The notes below the pieces were generated by a model. The model searched no databases and had not been told where the DNA came from. It saw only the letters and a list, made by a program, of their open reading frames with translations. From Stropharia rugosoannulata (taxonomy: Eukaryota; Basidiomycota; Agaricomycetes; Agaricales; Strophariaceae): a stretch of 64,000 bases of DNA. A program made the translations under genes and the position numbers. Where the stretch lies: NCBI GenBank assembly GCA_028532985.1, contig JANCIK010000005.1:3602501-3666500 (forward strand), in the 5' to 3' direction. Positions 10,007 to 20,389 of this stretch are shown here, piece after piece. Each line of letters begins with the position of its first letter. Position 1 is the first letter of the stretch.

Positions 10007-12913
10007 AAGCGCATCCTCACCAAACCCAATCGACCAACCCTCAGAAAGACATGGCCTCCCTTGTGTTCCCCAACACCAACCCCACACTTGACAACATCCT
10101 GAACAATATCACCAGGAGACTCGACCCCAACAGAGCCGATACCTTCTGCACTGGAGAGCGAGTCCGCTGTATACTACTCAGCAGAATCATCTGCTTTCGC
10201 TTTGCCCTTGCTACGGCCGAAATACCGACACCTGACCTAAGCAACTGGCTCTGCCCAATACCGGCAATAGCAGCTATCTATGAAGCCCGGATCCCGTTAG
10301 ACCCCCATCGATACAACCAGACCACCCAGGCATTCCAACTCCTCAGCTACCGAGAAAGGATGGACGAAATTGACTATATCCTCCAAATCATCAACCAACC
10401 TTTCGATCATGAGACACCAATCGAGCTTCAGGACCGAATGCACCTCCGTGCCACCCTTAGTACCGTCAAGCGATACCTCAGAGCGAACCAGAACCCGCTC
10501 ACCCAAGACAAGGACGAAGAACACCCTGAAATCAAGATCGCATCACCTACATCGCTACCTAGCAGATCCCCCAGCCTGTACCTGTCCCTCGACGAATTCG
10601 TCGAAATCACCGATCGCAGATGGAACTTCCAAGCACTGACCAGCGGAGTTCCAAGCGAACTAATACCCACGATGAACCACCTGGATGACATCAACAGAAC
10701 CATCGAGAGACACAGGATAGAAGTAGCCATCCTCACAAGGACCAGGGAAGGCCTGTGGCAAGAATTGAATCGCCATCCCAACTTCCAACGACGCATTCGA
10801 ACGGCCCAACATGCCCTCCAAACAACCAGCCATGAACGGAGGAACCCCTCCGTACGCTACTCCCGCAGATTCCTACACCGACCATACCCGAACCCCGCCA
10901 CTAGGGACGAATCATCGGGAGAAGAAGATGTTCCCATTGGAGACACAAGGCGCCCACTCATCGAGACCCCTCGCCCAGATACCACCGACGACCACCCCAC
11001 AAACCTATTCCACGTGCTCCCATCACCTCAGGAGAATCCACTGGAAGACTCACCCCCCCCCATCCCCTATGCCCAGACTAATCCGACTCTCACCATGCCC
11101 GGTGACAGGGCCGCTTTTCGGCTACAGGTGTAAACAGTCAGAAGTCCCATTGGCGGGATAGCTGCGCGCGGGAAACACAGAGGGACTAGAGTGGAGCCTG
11201 ACTCATAGTCTATAGCTATCAGCGCGCTTTATGACTATAAGCGCCTGCGCGCACCGTATTGCGAGAGAGATCGGTCAGCGAGCTGCACAGCCTAAAAGTG
11301 CATAGTCTGGTCATCCGTGCTAGCGATCGGAGAGGCGTAGAACGGTTAAGCACCAGCGAAGTGCGGTGTGAGTACAGCTGAGCAAGTACCAAGGGCGGTG
11401 TGAAGGGCTGTGCGCGCATCTCATGTGCGCGCATCGCAAAGGCAGAATTTGTCTAAGTCCACACATCATGTGACCGTGGCGGAGCGCATCAAAATAGACG
11501 CGCAAAAGCCCGAGGGAACAAACGACATGCGCGCAGCGAATGCCAAGGGATCAGGACACTCGAAGGGAAGCCCGGATGCGATGCGCGGACCTTTGGCCGC
11601 GCGTTGCTAGTATTTACTTTACCTTATTATTAGTACACATGCGCGCATCGCATATAAACCTGTATCCTTGTCTATAGTAATTTAAGCAATTGTCTACCCA
11701 CTAGATCTGTGTGCTGGGTTCTGTCCCAGGCCGTCAGCGGGCTGTGTTTAGCTTTTGTTAGGGTTTTAACTGTGAAGTATTTGTGAATCATAGGAGTTTT
11801 GGATAGCTTCTGGCCACCGGGTCATTTGGAGAGCTCAGTGAGGAGTCAGTACAACCGTGTACGGAAACTCGCACTGTAGTGTTTAGACTGTGAGACTGCA
11901 CCGCCGGGTGAAAGACTTTGGAGAGTCTTGGATTTGTTGAACTTTGGAGAGTCCGCGCATCGTACGAGGTCACCGGACCCGGAAGTGCGCGCAGCGAAGC
12001 CGTTCGCTAAAAACAACTTATTTTCATTTATCATTTTGCCTTGCGCACGCCACTAGCAACCGGGCTCTATCCGAGATTTACTAGAATTAAACCCCTCCTT
12101 ACAAACGAACTTGCAGGCACTACTTGCTGTTACAAAGACTAGAGGACACGAGGTGCGCGCATTGCACGCCCAGAAACGGGGACCAGAGCAGAGCATAGAT
12201 TATACTACCATTTAGTTGAGGGCATTCGCTCGATCTAAGGGATAGGATCTCGCTCCGCTGGGTGTGTGTGTGTTTGTGTTTCGCGATTTCGAGTCTAGCT
12301 ACGCAGTAGACCTCTCACCGGAGGAAATAGAGAATAGGTTCCCCTACGAAATCTTGACTCAACTTCCACCATCTCACGCACCAAATCTCCCAGTCAATCT
12401 ACAACCAACGCCCTATGCATGGACAGCTGAAAATCTTCTTATGTCACAGGTGGGAAGAGCATTACTCCCCAACCAATACAGATGCTCCACCCGACAACAA
12501 TCACTCCCAGCGCGACCACTGAGACCCTCACCAGAACCGGGACAGACAATGTGTATCAACTGTGGATCATACGGACACCGAACTCGTCTCTGCAGACAAC
12601 AATGCGGTGCCTGTAACCAAATCGGCCACCTCGTCATCACCTGTACTGTTCCCCCGAAGAACGGAGGCCCCCATCTCGAACCCTACTGCACCACGAACGA
12701 GTTCACCGACGATCCCCTCCCACCGAAAGACCCCTTGAGATAACTTCGGAACTCACAACTCCTTTCTTCACACCCGTGGAGGACATCAGAGATCTTGTAG
12801 CCCAATTTGAACACCCAACGAGCGGCGGCTCATCATCGCAAACGAACCCCGAGGAAAACGACAAACCCCCGACTCTCTACGATATCCTCGCAGGATGGAG
12901 CAACGATCAGTGA
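10003..12913 (+). pseudogene. Post-pol ORF of Gypsy-1 with two CCHC zinc knuckles, interrupted
   Basis: The N-terminal part is open from ATG 10003 to 11118. A 1158-bp insert with a TTTCG duplication (11116-11120, 12279-12283) then interrupts it. The frame resumes directly in phase at 12279 (codons for RDFESSYAVDL). It continues through two zinc knuckles, CINCGSYGHRTRLC and CGACNQIGHLVITC (about 12552-12645). A stop at 12741 is bypassed if one C is restored in the run near 12733. The other frame then stays open with protein-like sequence to a TGA at 12911-12913, just before the polypurine tract. The ancestral product would be about 580 residues: a helical N-terminal half, a basic middle and a knuckle-bearing tail. 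The layout recalls a second Gag/nucleocapsid, which is inference; the N-terminal half matches no family I know. Confidence 0.6.
11121..12278. mobile_element. 1.16-kb GC-rich non-coding insert in Gypsy-1
   Basis: This is bounded by TTTCG on both sides, and removing it rejoins the flanking reading frame exactly. Base composition differs from the element: many copies of a TGCGCGCATCGCA-like motif, an internal CATATAAA near 11650, and a GT-rich right end (GTGTGTGTGTGTTTGTG). It has no credible ORF. The simple-repeat tail suggests a SINE-like or other retroposed unit. An alternative boundary is the repeated GCTAC (11121-11125, 12298-12302), but that requires an extra frameshift in the host ORF. 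The family is unknown. Confidence 0.5.
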
Positions 12914-12935
12914 TCAATGCAGAGCATCGATCTTA

Positions 12936-12947
12936 GTAAGGGGGTAA
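12936..12947 (+). other. Gypsy-1 polypurine tract
   Basis: The purine-rich stretch TAAGGGGGTAA abuts the first base of the 3' LTR (12948). That is the position of the plus-strand primer in LTR retrotransposons. Confidence 0.75.
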
Positions 12948-13304
12948 TGTTACGAAGTCTGTATTATCCTTTCTTCTTGTCACTCTTATCTTATCGCGAT
13001 ATGATTCCTTCTTACCAATCCTTCTTATCTTATCATATCGCCCCATTCCCCGTTTACTTAAGTGAACAATCTCGCAGTTGTATTTCTACTTACAAAACCT
13101 TCTCGTTGGAGAGAGAACAATCGTTACTTCTCTCTCTCGCACTCGTGGAACCTCATCCCACACCCGTGGCAGAGGAACCCGAATATTATTTACTTCTTAC
13201 CGCGCCCCCTTCCCCTTTGGACTACATGTGCACGCGCTACTATTTATACCATACAACGATAGGTATATAAGATGTAGTAGATACCGAGCTAACTCTCCAG
13301 TTAG
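12948..13304 (+). repeat. Gypsy-1 3' LTR, left part
   Basis: These are the first 357 bp of the 3' LTR, including its TATATAAG box. It is cut immediately after GTTAG, inside the 12-nt self-primer, by Gypsy-2. It continues at 19498. Confidence 0.95.
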
Positions 13305-13765
13305 TGTAAGGGCGACTCTGCGCAGTGTCGAGCTCACACGAGACCTAGCAGAGGGATTCCGAAGTTTATTAAGCTGTAAACTATAAATACAATAGAAGCG
13401 CACCTAGCAGAGGGATTCCGAAGACAAAAGCCTAAGGAAACCCGCTGCTGGGCGCCACAGTACATAATAGAAGCGTTGATTGATGCGTGAGAATAAACTA
13501 TACAGTTGATCCGCCACAAGAAGCCACCACATCACGTCCTCATGTGATGTGCATCATACATCATATGCACAACACATGATGGACGTGTCCCATCAGTACG
13601 TCACATGATGTAAACCGCGCGCGCCTGTGCACAGTACACACTGCAGAGCATAGTGTACACTGCACGGCTGCGCGGCGTAAGAAATAAAAAATAAAATAAA
13701 ATAAAAGAAAGTGAAGGAAGACGAAATGAATAAAAATAAAGGGTGACGCACAGCGTCCCCTTACA
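13305..13765 (-). repeat. Gypsy-2 LTR (3' LTR in element orientation)
   Basis: This 461-bp LTR matches 19030-19492 apart from short indels (one G, one CG, one A). It contains an imperfectly spaced direct repeat of ACCTAGCAGAGGGATTCC, a cluster of CATGATG/CATCATG palindromes, and an A-rich AAATAAAATAAAAT tract. The adjacent purine tract (GAAGGGTGA on the minus strand) is a likely polypurine tract. Confidence 0.95.
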
Positions 13766-13772
13766 TCACCCT

Positions 13773-16700
13773 TCAAGACACGGCGTCCGGCGTGCAAGGT
13801 GATCCACCACCATTGACTGTTCTATACCGGCCCAGGCTCAATTGCCAGGAGCCAATAACCCGCGGAGCATCAGGATGTTCCCGGTAGAACTTGGCTACCA
13901 GCCGAGGTGAAGACGTCTTCCGCATGCTCCCAGGAGTTCTCCTCATACCCATACCCCTTCCATTTGACGAGGAACTGAAGCCTGTTTCGATGGATGCGGC
14001 TGTTGAGGATGGCCTCGACCGCGACTCCAGCTCGTTATCCACCAGCTCAGGTTCCGGAGGAGGCGCTGCAATGCGGCCCGGAATAGGGTCAGGGAGACAG
14101 GGCGTGAGCTTGACAACAGGGAAGACAGGGTGGAGACGCTTGAGAGAAACTGGGAGTTTGAGACGGTAGGCATGAGATCCAACAGCAGCCTCGACCGTAT
14201 ACGGGCCCAGGAGACAGTGGGACAACTTCTTGAGGGACGGGAGGTACGGATGTCTGACGCATCCAGGTAGACCTTTGTCACCTGGTTTGTACACCGGGAG
14301 AGAGGTCACGTCGCCGGTTGTAGGAAGCGAGCCATGTCATCTTTGGCCTTAGCCAGCGCTGACTTGGCTTCTTCCAATGTACTAGCCATCCGCTCCTTGA
14401 ACTCATTCACAGTCTCCAGAGACGATGGAGCTTCATGAGGTTCAAAGCCCATCCGAGGGTGTCGCCCAGTGTCGAGTACTTGAAAGGTGTATGCTGGGTG
14501 GGAGGCGTGGACATGGTTGTTGTACTGGAACTCGGCCAGAGGCAAGAGATCCTCCCAGTCGTCCCCTGACGCTCATTCACGAAGGTCCGCAAGTACTGTT
14601 CCAACTCCATGTTAACGCGCCCGTCTGACCATCAGATTGGGGTGGTAGGCAGTGACGTCGCCAGGCGGATTCCCAACAACCGGTAAAGCTCTCTAGTGAA
14701 CTCGGCAATGAACTGAGGCCCACGATCCGAGAGGACTATCCGAGGGAGACCATGGTGGCGCCAGACATAACGGAGATAGAGCCGGGCCGCTCCAAGTGCA
14801 CTAACAGTGGTAGTCGTTGGGATAAAGTGACCGCGCTTGGAGACTGAGTCTATCACGTTCATGATGGCGTCATGTCCATTGGAGAGGGAGTTCCACGATG
14901 AAGTCCACACTGATAACTGCCCAGCGCTGCTCAGGGATAGGGAGAGGATGAAGCTCACCAACCGGGCGGTGACGCTGGATCTTGGTGCGAATACAGAGGT
15001 CACAGGTCTTGCAGTACTGTCCAATGTACCGAGACATCTGGGGCCACCAGTTGCGCGATACTAACTCCAGTGTCTTCCAACGTCCAGCATGACCAGCCAC
15101 CTTGGTGTCGTGGTGTAAGGAGACAATACGGCGGCGGAGATCAGGGTCGTTGGGGACGTAGATCTTATCCCGGAAGCTGAGGAGACCATCTTGCATCCTC
15201 CACTCCGAGGATCGCACAGAACGGGCCCCACTGCTCAACAAACCCTTTGCTGCCTTCGCCACCATCTCCTCATGTTTCCCTGACGGTTTCCCTTCCGGAT
15301 CTCGTGCAACAAGTCCTTCTCCTCGCCCACCAGCTCCACCGCCTCGAGCGCCCGGATAGCAAAGAAGGCGGGCTTGAGGAGTGTCATCTCAGCATTATCC
15401 CCAGCGCCGTCTCCATGATCAGCTCGTCGCGAGAGGGCATCAGGTTTCCCCCATGGAACGGCAGCCAGGGCGGTGGCGGAGCGTGAAGTCGAAGCGGGAG
15501 AGGTAGAGGGACCAGCGGGCCTGTCTGCGGTTGCTTTTGGCCGTCATGAAGTACTCCAGATTCTTGTGGTCTGTCCAGATCTCCACCGGATGAGCTGCAC
15601 CTTCAAGGAAGTGTCTCCACTCCTCCAGGGCTCGAATGACCGCTAGCATCTCCTTGTCATGGATCTCGTAGTTACGCTGTACGGGACTGAGGCTCTTGGA
15701 GTAATAGGCGACAGGGTGCCATTTCCCATCTTCACGCGACTGCTGAGAGAGCACAGCACCAGTAGCAAAGTCCGAGAGTCTGCCTCAACGCGGTAGGGCA
15801 GGTCGTCACGAGGGAAAGCCAGGATGGGAGCCGAAGTCACCGCAGTACGCAACATATCAAAGGCGGCCTGAGCATCAGAGGACCACGACCAGGGAGTATC
15901 CTTACGCGTCAGCTCAAAAAGCGGACGGGCATGGTGAGAGAAGTCCTCGATGAAGCGGCGATAGAAGTTGACGAAGCCCAAGAAGCTCTGTACCTCCTTG
16001 CGTGACTTGGGAACCGGCCACTCTGCTACACCTGCAATCTTGACCGGGTCCATCTCCACCTGACCTTCCGAGATGATGAGCCCCAGATACTCAATGCGAC
16101 GCTTCTCAAACTCGCACTTCTCCGGCTTGAGATACAACCGGTGGAGTCGCAGACGCTCCATGACCAGACATGTCACCCGACGATGTTCCTCGAGGGTCTT
16201 GGTGCAGATGAGGATATCGTCAAGGTAGACACAGACAATGCCCTCGAAAATGAGGTCGTTGAATATCTCGTTCATCATGGTCTGGAACGTTGCAGGCGAG
16301 TTGGTGAGACCAAAGAACATAACCGTAGGCTCGAACAGACCGCGGTTTGTTCGGAACGCTGCCTTCCACTCATCTCCCTCCTTGATGCGCACATTGTTGT
16401 ACCCCCACCGCACGTCAAGCTTGGTGAAGTAGCTGGCACCACGGGAGTTGTTGGATGAGGTCAAGAGACGAGAGGAAGCGGGTAGCGGTTCTTGATGGTC
16501 ATGGCGTTCAGCACACGGTAGTCCTGGATGAGGCGCAATGACCCGTCCTTCTTCTTGATAAAGAAGACAGGAGACGCCATCGGAGACTTAGAGAGGACGA
16601 ATACGGCCAGTGGCGAGGTTCTCCTGTAAGAACGCATCTAGTTCCTTCTGCTCAGGAAGCGTCATAGGATACACCTTGCAGTTGCTGGGTGTTGCTGAGT

Positions 16701-17740
16701 TCCAGTTCAATGGCGTGATCCCAAGGTCGACATTCTGGCAAGACATCAAAGGACTCCTTTGAGAAGACGTCCTTGAAGTCATGCAAATGGTTAGGAACGT
16801 CGTCGCGGAAGTCCTTCTGTCCAGAGTTGGACGCAAAGGCTTCTGCGAGCCGCTGGGACACGGTGGAGGTAGACTGAATGAACTGGGACTCGGGGGGTAA
16901 CGACGCCGCAAACAGCCGGTTGTCGTCGTCCTCCCAGACAGAGTGGAGGGCCTCTAGTAGCTGCAAGCGTCCTTAGGAGCAGGCAGCGGTTCAACTTCCT
17001 CCAACTCCATCTCGGGGACTTCGTCGTCATCGTCCTCCAGCTCCATAAGGAGGGGCATAGGGCCCTGGGTACAGGTCTCTACCGCTCTGATCTCTGCGCG
17101 AAGCTTAGACTTCTCCGCACGGATCTCATCACGGCACGTGGAGCACCGGCGTGGGCACCGTGACATCTTCACCTCTCCAGTGATCCAGTCCACTTCAGGG
17201 TTGTGTTCTCGAAGCCAAGTGTGGCCCAGAATCATATCCTGACGTCCGAGGTTGGTGACGGGAAGACGGCGCGTTCAGTGTGGTCCTTGTATGGCGAAGG
17301 ATGAGCTCCACAATGGACGTGATAGAGCCGTCTTCATTGAGTGAACCGTCAACGTTGTGGACTGGAATGGGGACTGAGAGGGCGTTCCGTCAGCTTGTGC
17401 TGCTGGACGTACGCGACCGGGATGAAGCACTGGTCAGCGCCGCAGTCAACCAGGGCCTGAGGCGAAAACGCTGGCCCGTGTCCGTGGTCTCGATCTCCAC
17501 TGGAAGGTGAAGGGAGTTGGGACTGGAGTAAGCGGCAATGGTGTAATGAGAGGAAGTGCGCGCTCCCAGCGGCGAGCACGGGACCTGGATCTTGCAGCAA
17601 TGGAGTGAGACTTGGGAGCAGGATTTAGGCGTGTCAGGCAGTCGTGAAGGTAGGTCTGGAACAGAAATAGATTCGCAGGGCTCTACCGACAGTACACTAT
17701 AACGACTGCCACGCGCGAACGAGGGCACGCCGCTCACTCG
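13773..17740 (-). pseudogene. Gypsy-2 Pol remnants: protease to chromodomain, many frameshifts
   Basis: Minus-strand pieces in order are: protease (ALVDCGADQCFIP, about 17420); reverse transcriptase (15643-16464; KLDVRWGYNN, catalytic YLDD); RNase H (15440-15754; [16 protein letters not shown]); integrase zinc finger and DDE core (14632-15265); integrase C-terminal region (14306-14545); and chromodomain ([16 protein letters not shown], about 13940), which is out of frame with its neighbour. At least six frame changes are needed, so no functional polyprotein is encoded. Sequencing indels are an alternative explanation, but the intact Gypsy-1 pol makes a generally poor sequence unlikely. Confidence 0.9.
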
Positions 17741-17788
17741 TCGCGATGCACAAAATCCTCCTCCTCCTGGACATCATCCTCCTTCCTT

Positions 17789-18943
17789 TCATCCACCGGC
17801 GGAATAGCATCCTCTGGCCCTCCGCAGCGCCATGTGCTCGAGTTGCTCCTGAAGCTCCGTGAGAGTCATGTGGCGAATGTCGAAAGCCCGGGGACAATCT
17901 CGAGAGATGTGACCAGGTTTACCACAGCGATAGCAGGTAGGGGGTGTCTTCCCAGCACTACGAGCACGATCAATGTCCATGGGAGCGCCCAGAGGAAGAG
18001 CAGGGGCAGCAGGCGCGCGAGGGGCAGGAATAATGGGCAGAGAAGCACGTGGAACGGTTGCAGGGAGGCGGATGAACGCGAAGCCAGCGGGGACCAGAAG
18101 GCGTAGGGTGTGCTGCACTGAAGAGCTGGTTGGTCTCGCGGTTGCGAGCAACCTCCACGGCGCGTTCATACCATCCCTGAAGCGAGGCGGGTCGACTCTC
18201 CGAGGGCAGGTTGGCGACTTGACTGTCCAGCGAAGGGGATAGACCACGACGGAACTTCATAATCAACGCCTTCTCGTCAATGTACTCCAGACTTGAGGAC
18301 AAGGTCCTGAAGGCGTCGACGTATTCTTCAGCAGCAGAGCGGCGGCCTTGATGGTAGGAGGTGCTCTCGAGGGCGAGCTGAGCGTGCTCGGCCTCCTGTG
18401 CTGCTCGCAAAAATCGCGAATGAACACGGCTTCAAAGGCGTCCCAGCTACGCAGATTGAAGTCGGAAAATCCAGACATCATGGCGCGTTTCGAGAACTGG
18501 GCGGCGCGGCCCTGTTCATGAAAGAAAGGGCCCAAAGAACTCGAGAGAGAATTCGTCAGGAAACTGCGAGCCAGCCAGGCGAAATAAATGGTGCAAGAAT
18601 TAAAAGAGCGCCCTTTTTCGCGTGAACCATCAAATGGTTTGGGAGACGCAGGTTTGAGGCGAGACAGTGGGAACTGCAGCTGCAGGAGCCGTGTGGGCGT
18701 CGAGATGAGGAGGGGGATCACGAGGCGCAGGAGGGGCAGGTGCAGGTGCAGAATGCGAGCTGGCAAGTGTAGTCTCGAGGAGGGTGCGGATAGTGTGAAG
18801 GGAGCTCGAAACGTCGGCCAATTCCTTCCGAAAAATCGCGTTATTGTGGTCGACGTACTCCAGAAGCGACGTGAGGGTGAGGGCGGGTCTGGACAAGGTA
18901 TTTCCGCCTCAGGGCTCGCAGAGGCGTCTGTATCCATCGACAT
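17789..18943 (-). pseudogene. Gypsy-2 Gag remnants with zinc knuckle
   Basis: The N-terminal coiled-coil-like part (18630-18896), a capsid-like middle (PKPFDGSREKGRSF; RSAAEEYVDAFRTLSSSLEYI) and a zinc knuckle CYRCGKPGHISRDC (about 17885-17930) lie in different minus-strand frames. At least three frameshifts separate them. The knuckle is followed by a short acidic linker towards the protease remnant. Confidence 0.85.
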
Positions 18944-19029
18944 CGAAGCAGGGAGGGGGTGTTGGAGTCCTAGGCCGTTTCCGAAGGCAGTAGGCGTCCA
19001 AAACTGGTCCCAGGCAGAGGCTTTTGTAC

Positions 19030-19492
19030 TGTAAGGGCGACTCTGCGCAGTGTCGAGCTCACACGAGACCTAGCAGAGGGATTCCGAAGTTTATTAAGCT
19101 GTAAACTATAAATACAATAGAAGCGCACCTAGCAGAGGGATTCCGAAGACAAAAGCCTAAGGAAACCCGCTGCTGGGCGCCACAGTACATAATAGAAGCG
19201 TTGATTGATGCGTGAGAATAAACTATACAGTTGATCCGCCACAAGAAGCCACCACATCACGTCCTCATGTGATGTGCATCATACATCATATGCACAACAC
19301 ATGATGGACGTGTCCCATCAGTACGTCACATGATGTAAACCGCGCGCGCCTGTGCACAGTACACACTGCAGAGCATAGTGTACACTGCACGGGCTGCGCG
19401 CGGCGTAAGAAATAAAAATAAAATAAAATAAAAGAAAGTGAAGGAAGACGAAATGAATAAAAATAAAGGGTGACGCACAGCGTCCCCTTACA
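19030..19492 (-). repeat. Gypsy-2 LTR (5' LTR in element orientation)
   Basis: This 463-bp partner of 13305-13765 ends exactly at the GTTAG duplication. Just inside the element, AGGCTTTTGT at 19018-19027 (plus strand) corresponds to a primer site two bases from the LTR, and is complementary to 19149-19158 within the LTR. Confidence 0.95.
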
Positions 19493-19690
19493 GTTAGTTC
19501 TTTGAGAATCATACCTCTTATACCTTTCTCTGACTTAGGGCTCATAAGTCAGCTAGCTCTCTCTTCACGACTCTGTCTTCGCATCTTGCAAAGACATTTG
19601 TCAAGAGATTATCTCGAACCTTTAATCTTACGATCAAGAGATTAGATCGATTGTATAGGACTTATAGACTCTGTCTTCGAAGTCCTAACA
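19493..19690 (+). repeat. Gypsy-1 3' LTR, right part
   Basis: This starts with the duplicated GTTAG (19493-19497) and continues the LTR to CCTAACA. It is identical by eye to 4478-4670. The Gypsy-1 target duplication ACGGC follows at 19691-19695. Confidence 0.95.
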
Positions 19691-20183
19691 ACGGCTGGAG
19701 CATGTTACATTCTTTCCACCAATTATTTTCATATCGTGACTCAATAATGTATTGCTCCTCGGTGTCAAGCGCCGATGGGTATAGAGCAATCATTTCCAGG
19801 ACGTCTTCCCCGAAGATAAAGTCATTGGAGTCAGACAGAAGGAATTGATTCGCCAATGTTCGGGTAACGATCGGCGTGGGTATTCCAAGGGATAAACTTG
19901 CGCCGATACCCACGTGGAACATTGCAAATTTCTGGTATAAATGTCTCGGCAATCTGAAAAGTGTAACATTATTTTAAAATGTACGTACAACTTCACGACA
20001 CAAGTTTTCAAGCATTTTCTGTTTGACTTCTTGCTTGCCAGTGGGTAAATTTGCAATGACGGGTATTATTGCGCGGAAATGCGACTCGCAATAAGCGACG
20101 ACCTCTTTCAAATACGGGAGATGGGGATGTTCGGCAAATGCTTTCTGAGTGACTGGGTTGAAAATATTGATGAGTTGCGGCAT
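19691..20183 (-). pseudogene. KDZ-associated gene, 5' part
   Basis: The minus-strand frame starts at ATG 20183 (MPQLINIFNPVTQKAF), followed by an intron near 19952-19990. The second exon-like frame (FHVGIGASLSLGIP; FIFGEDVLEMIALYPSAL) runs to the Gypsy-1 insertion at 19691 and continues at 4120. The splice phase at the intron does not close cleanly in my reading, so some decay is possible. No known domain is recognised. It lies directly downstream of the KDZ C-terminal piece in the same orientation. Confidence 0.55.
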
Positions 20184-20389
20184 TTTTCTGATATAGGTCT
20201 GGCCTGGTGATGGTTGATGGATAAGAAAGAGACAGCAATTGGTTGACTTTCTTTTTTCAATTATTCGTGTGAAAAAGAATCATGTGATGTAGTTATCGCC
20301 CATACAAAAAAAAGCATTTACATTTTGAATAACCACCAATAGACATTATGGCCGGCCGAATACAAAACTCCATAAATACAAAGGTCTCA

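Larger units (their letters stand above)
13305..19492 (-). mobile_element. Gypsy-2: second chromodomain Gypsy element nested in the Gypsy-1 3' LTR
   Basis: It is flanked by the 5-bp duplication GTTAG (13300-13304, 19493-19497). LTRs start TGTAAGG and end CTTACA. All coding remains read on the minus strand. Reverse transcriptase, integrase and a chromodomain identify it as a Ty3/Gypsy chromovirus, distinct in sequence from Gypsy-1. The coding region has many frame breaks, yet the two LTRs are almost identical. Length is 6188 bp. Confidence 0.95.
4121..19690 (+). mobile_element. Gypsy-1: chromodomain Ty3/Gypsy LTR retrotransposon (with nested insertions)
   Basis: The 5-bp target duplication ACGGC lies at 4116-4120 and 19691-19695. 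LTRs begin TGTTACG and end CCTAACA. Without nested Gypsy-2 (6188 bp plus 5 bp duplication) the element is about 9.4 kb, and about 8.2 kb without the further 1.16-kb insert. The order is LTR, self-priming primer site, gag, pol, a small ORF, a zinc-knuckle ORF, polypurine tract, LTR. The two 550-bp LTRs differ at only about four positions by eye, so insertion was recent. Pol is open, but gag and the last ORF carry frameshifts. Confidence 0.95.

Noticed and set aside
11121..12302. GCTAC as the target duplication of the insert
   Set aside because: It is possible, but it would need an additional one-base change in a C9 run to keep the host ORF open. TTTCG restores the frame with no further change.
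13891..14169. Plus-strand ORFs across Gypsy-2 (for example 92 codons here)
   Set aside because: They are antisense shadows of minus-strand pol remnants (the chromodomain region).
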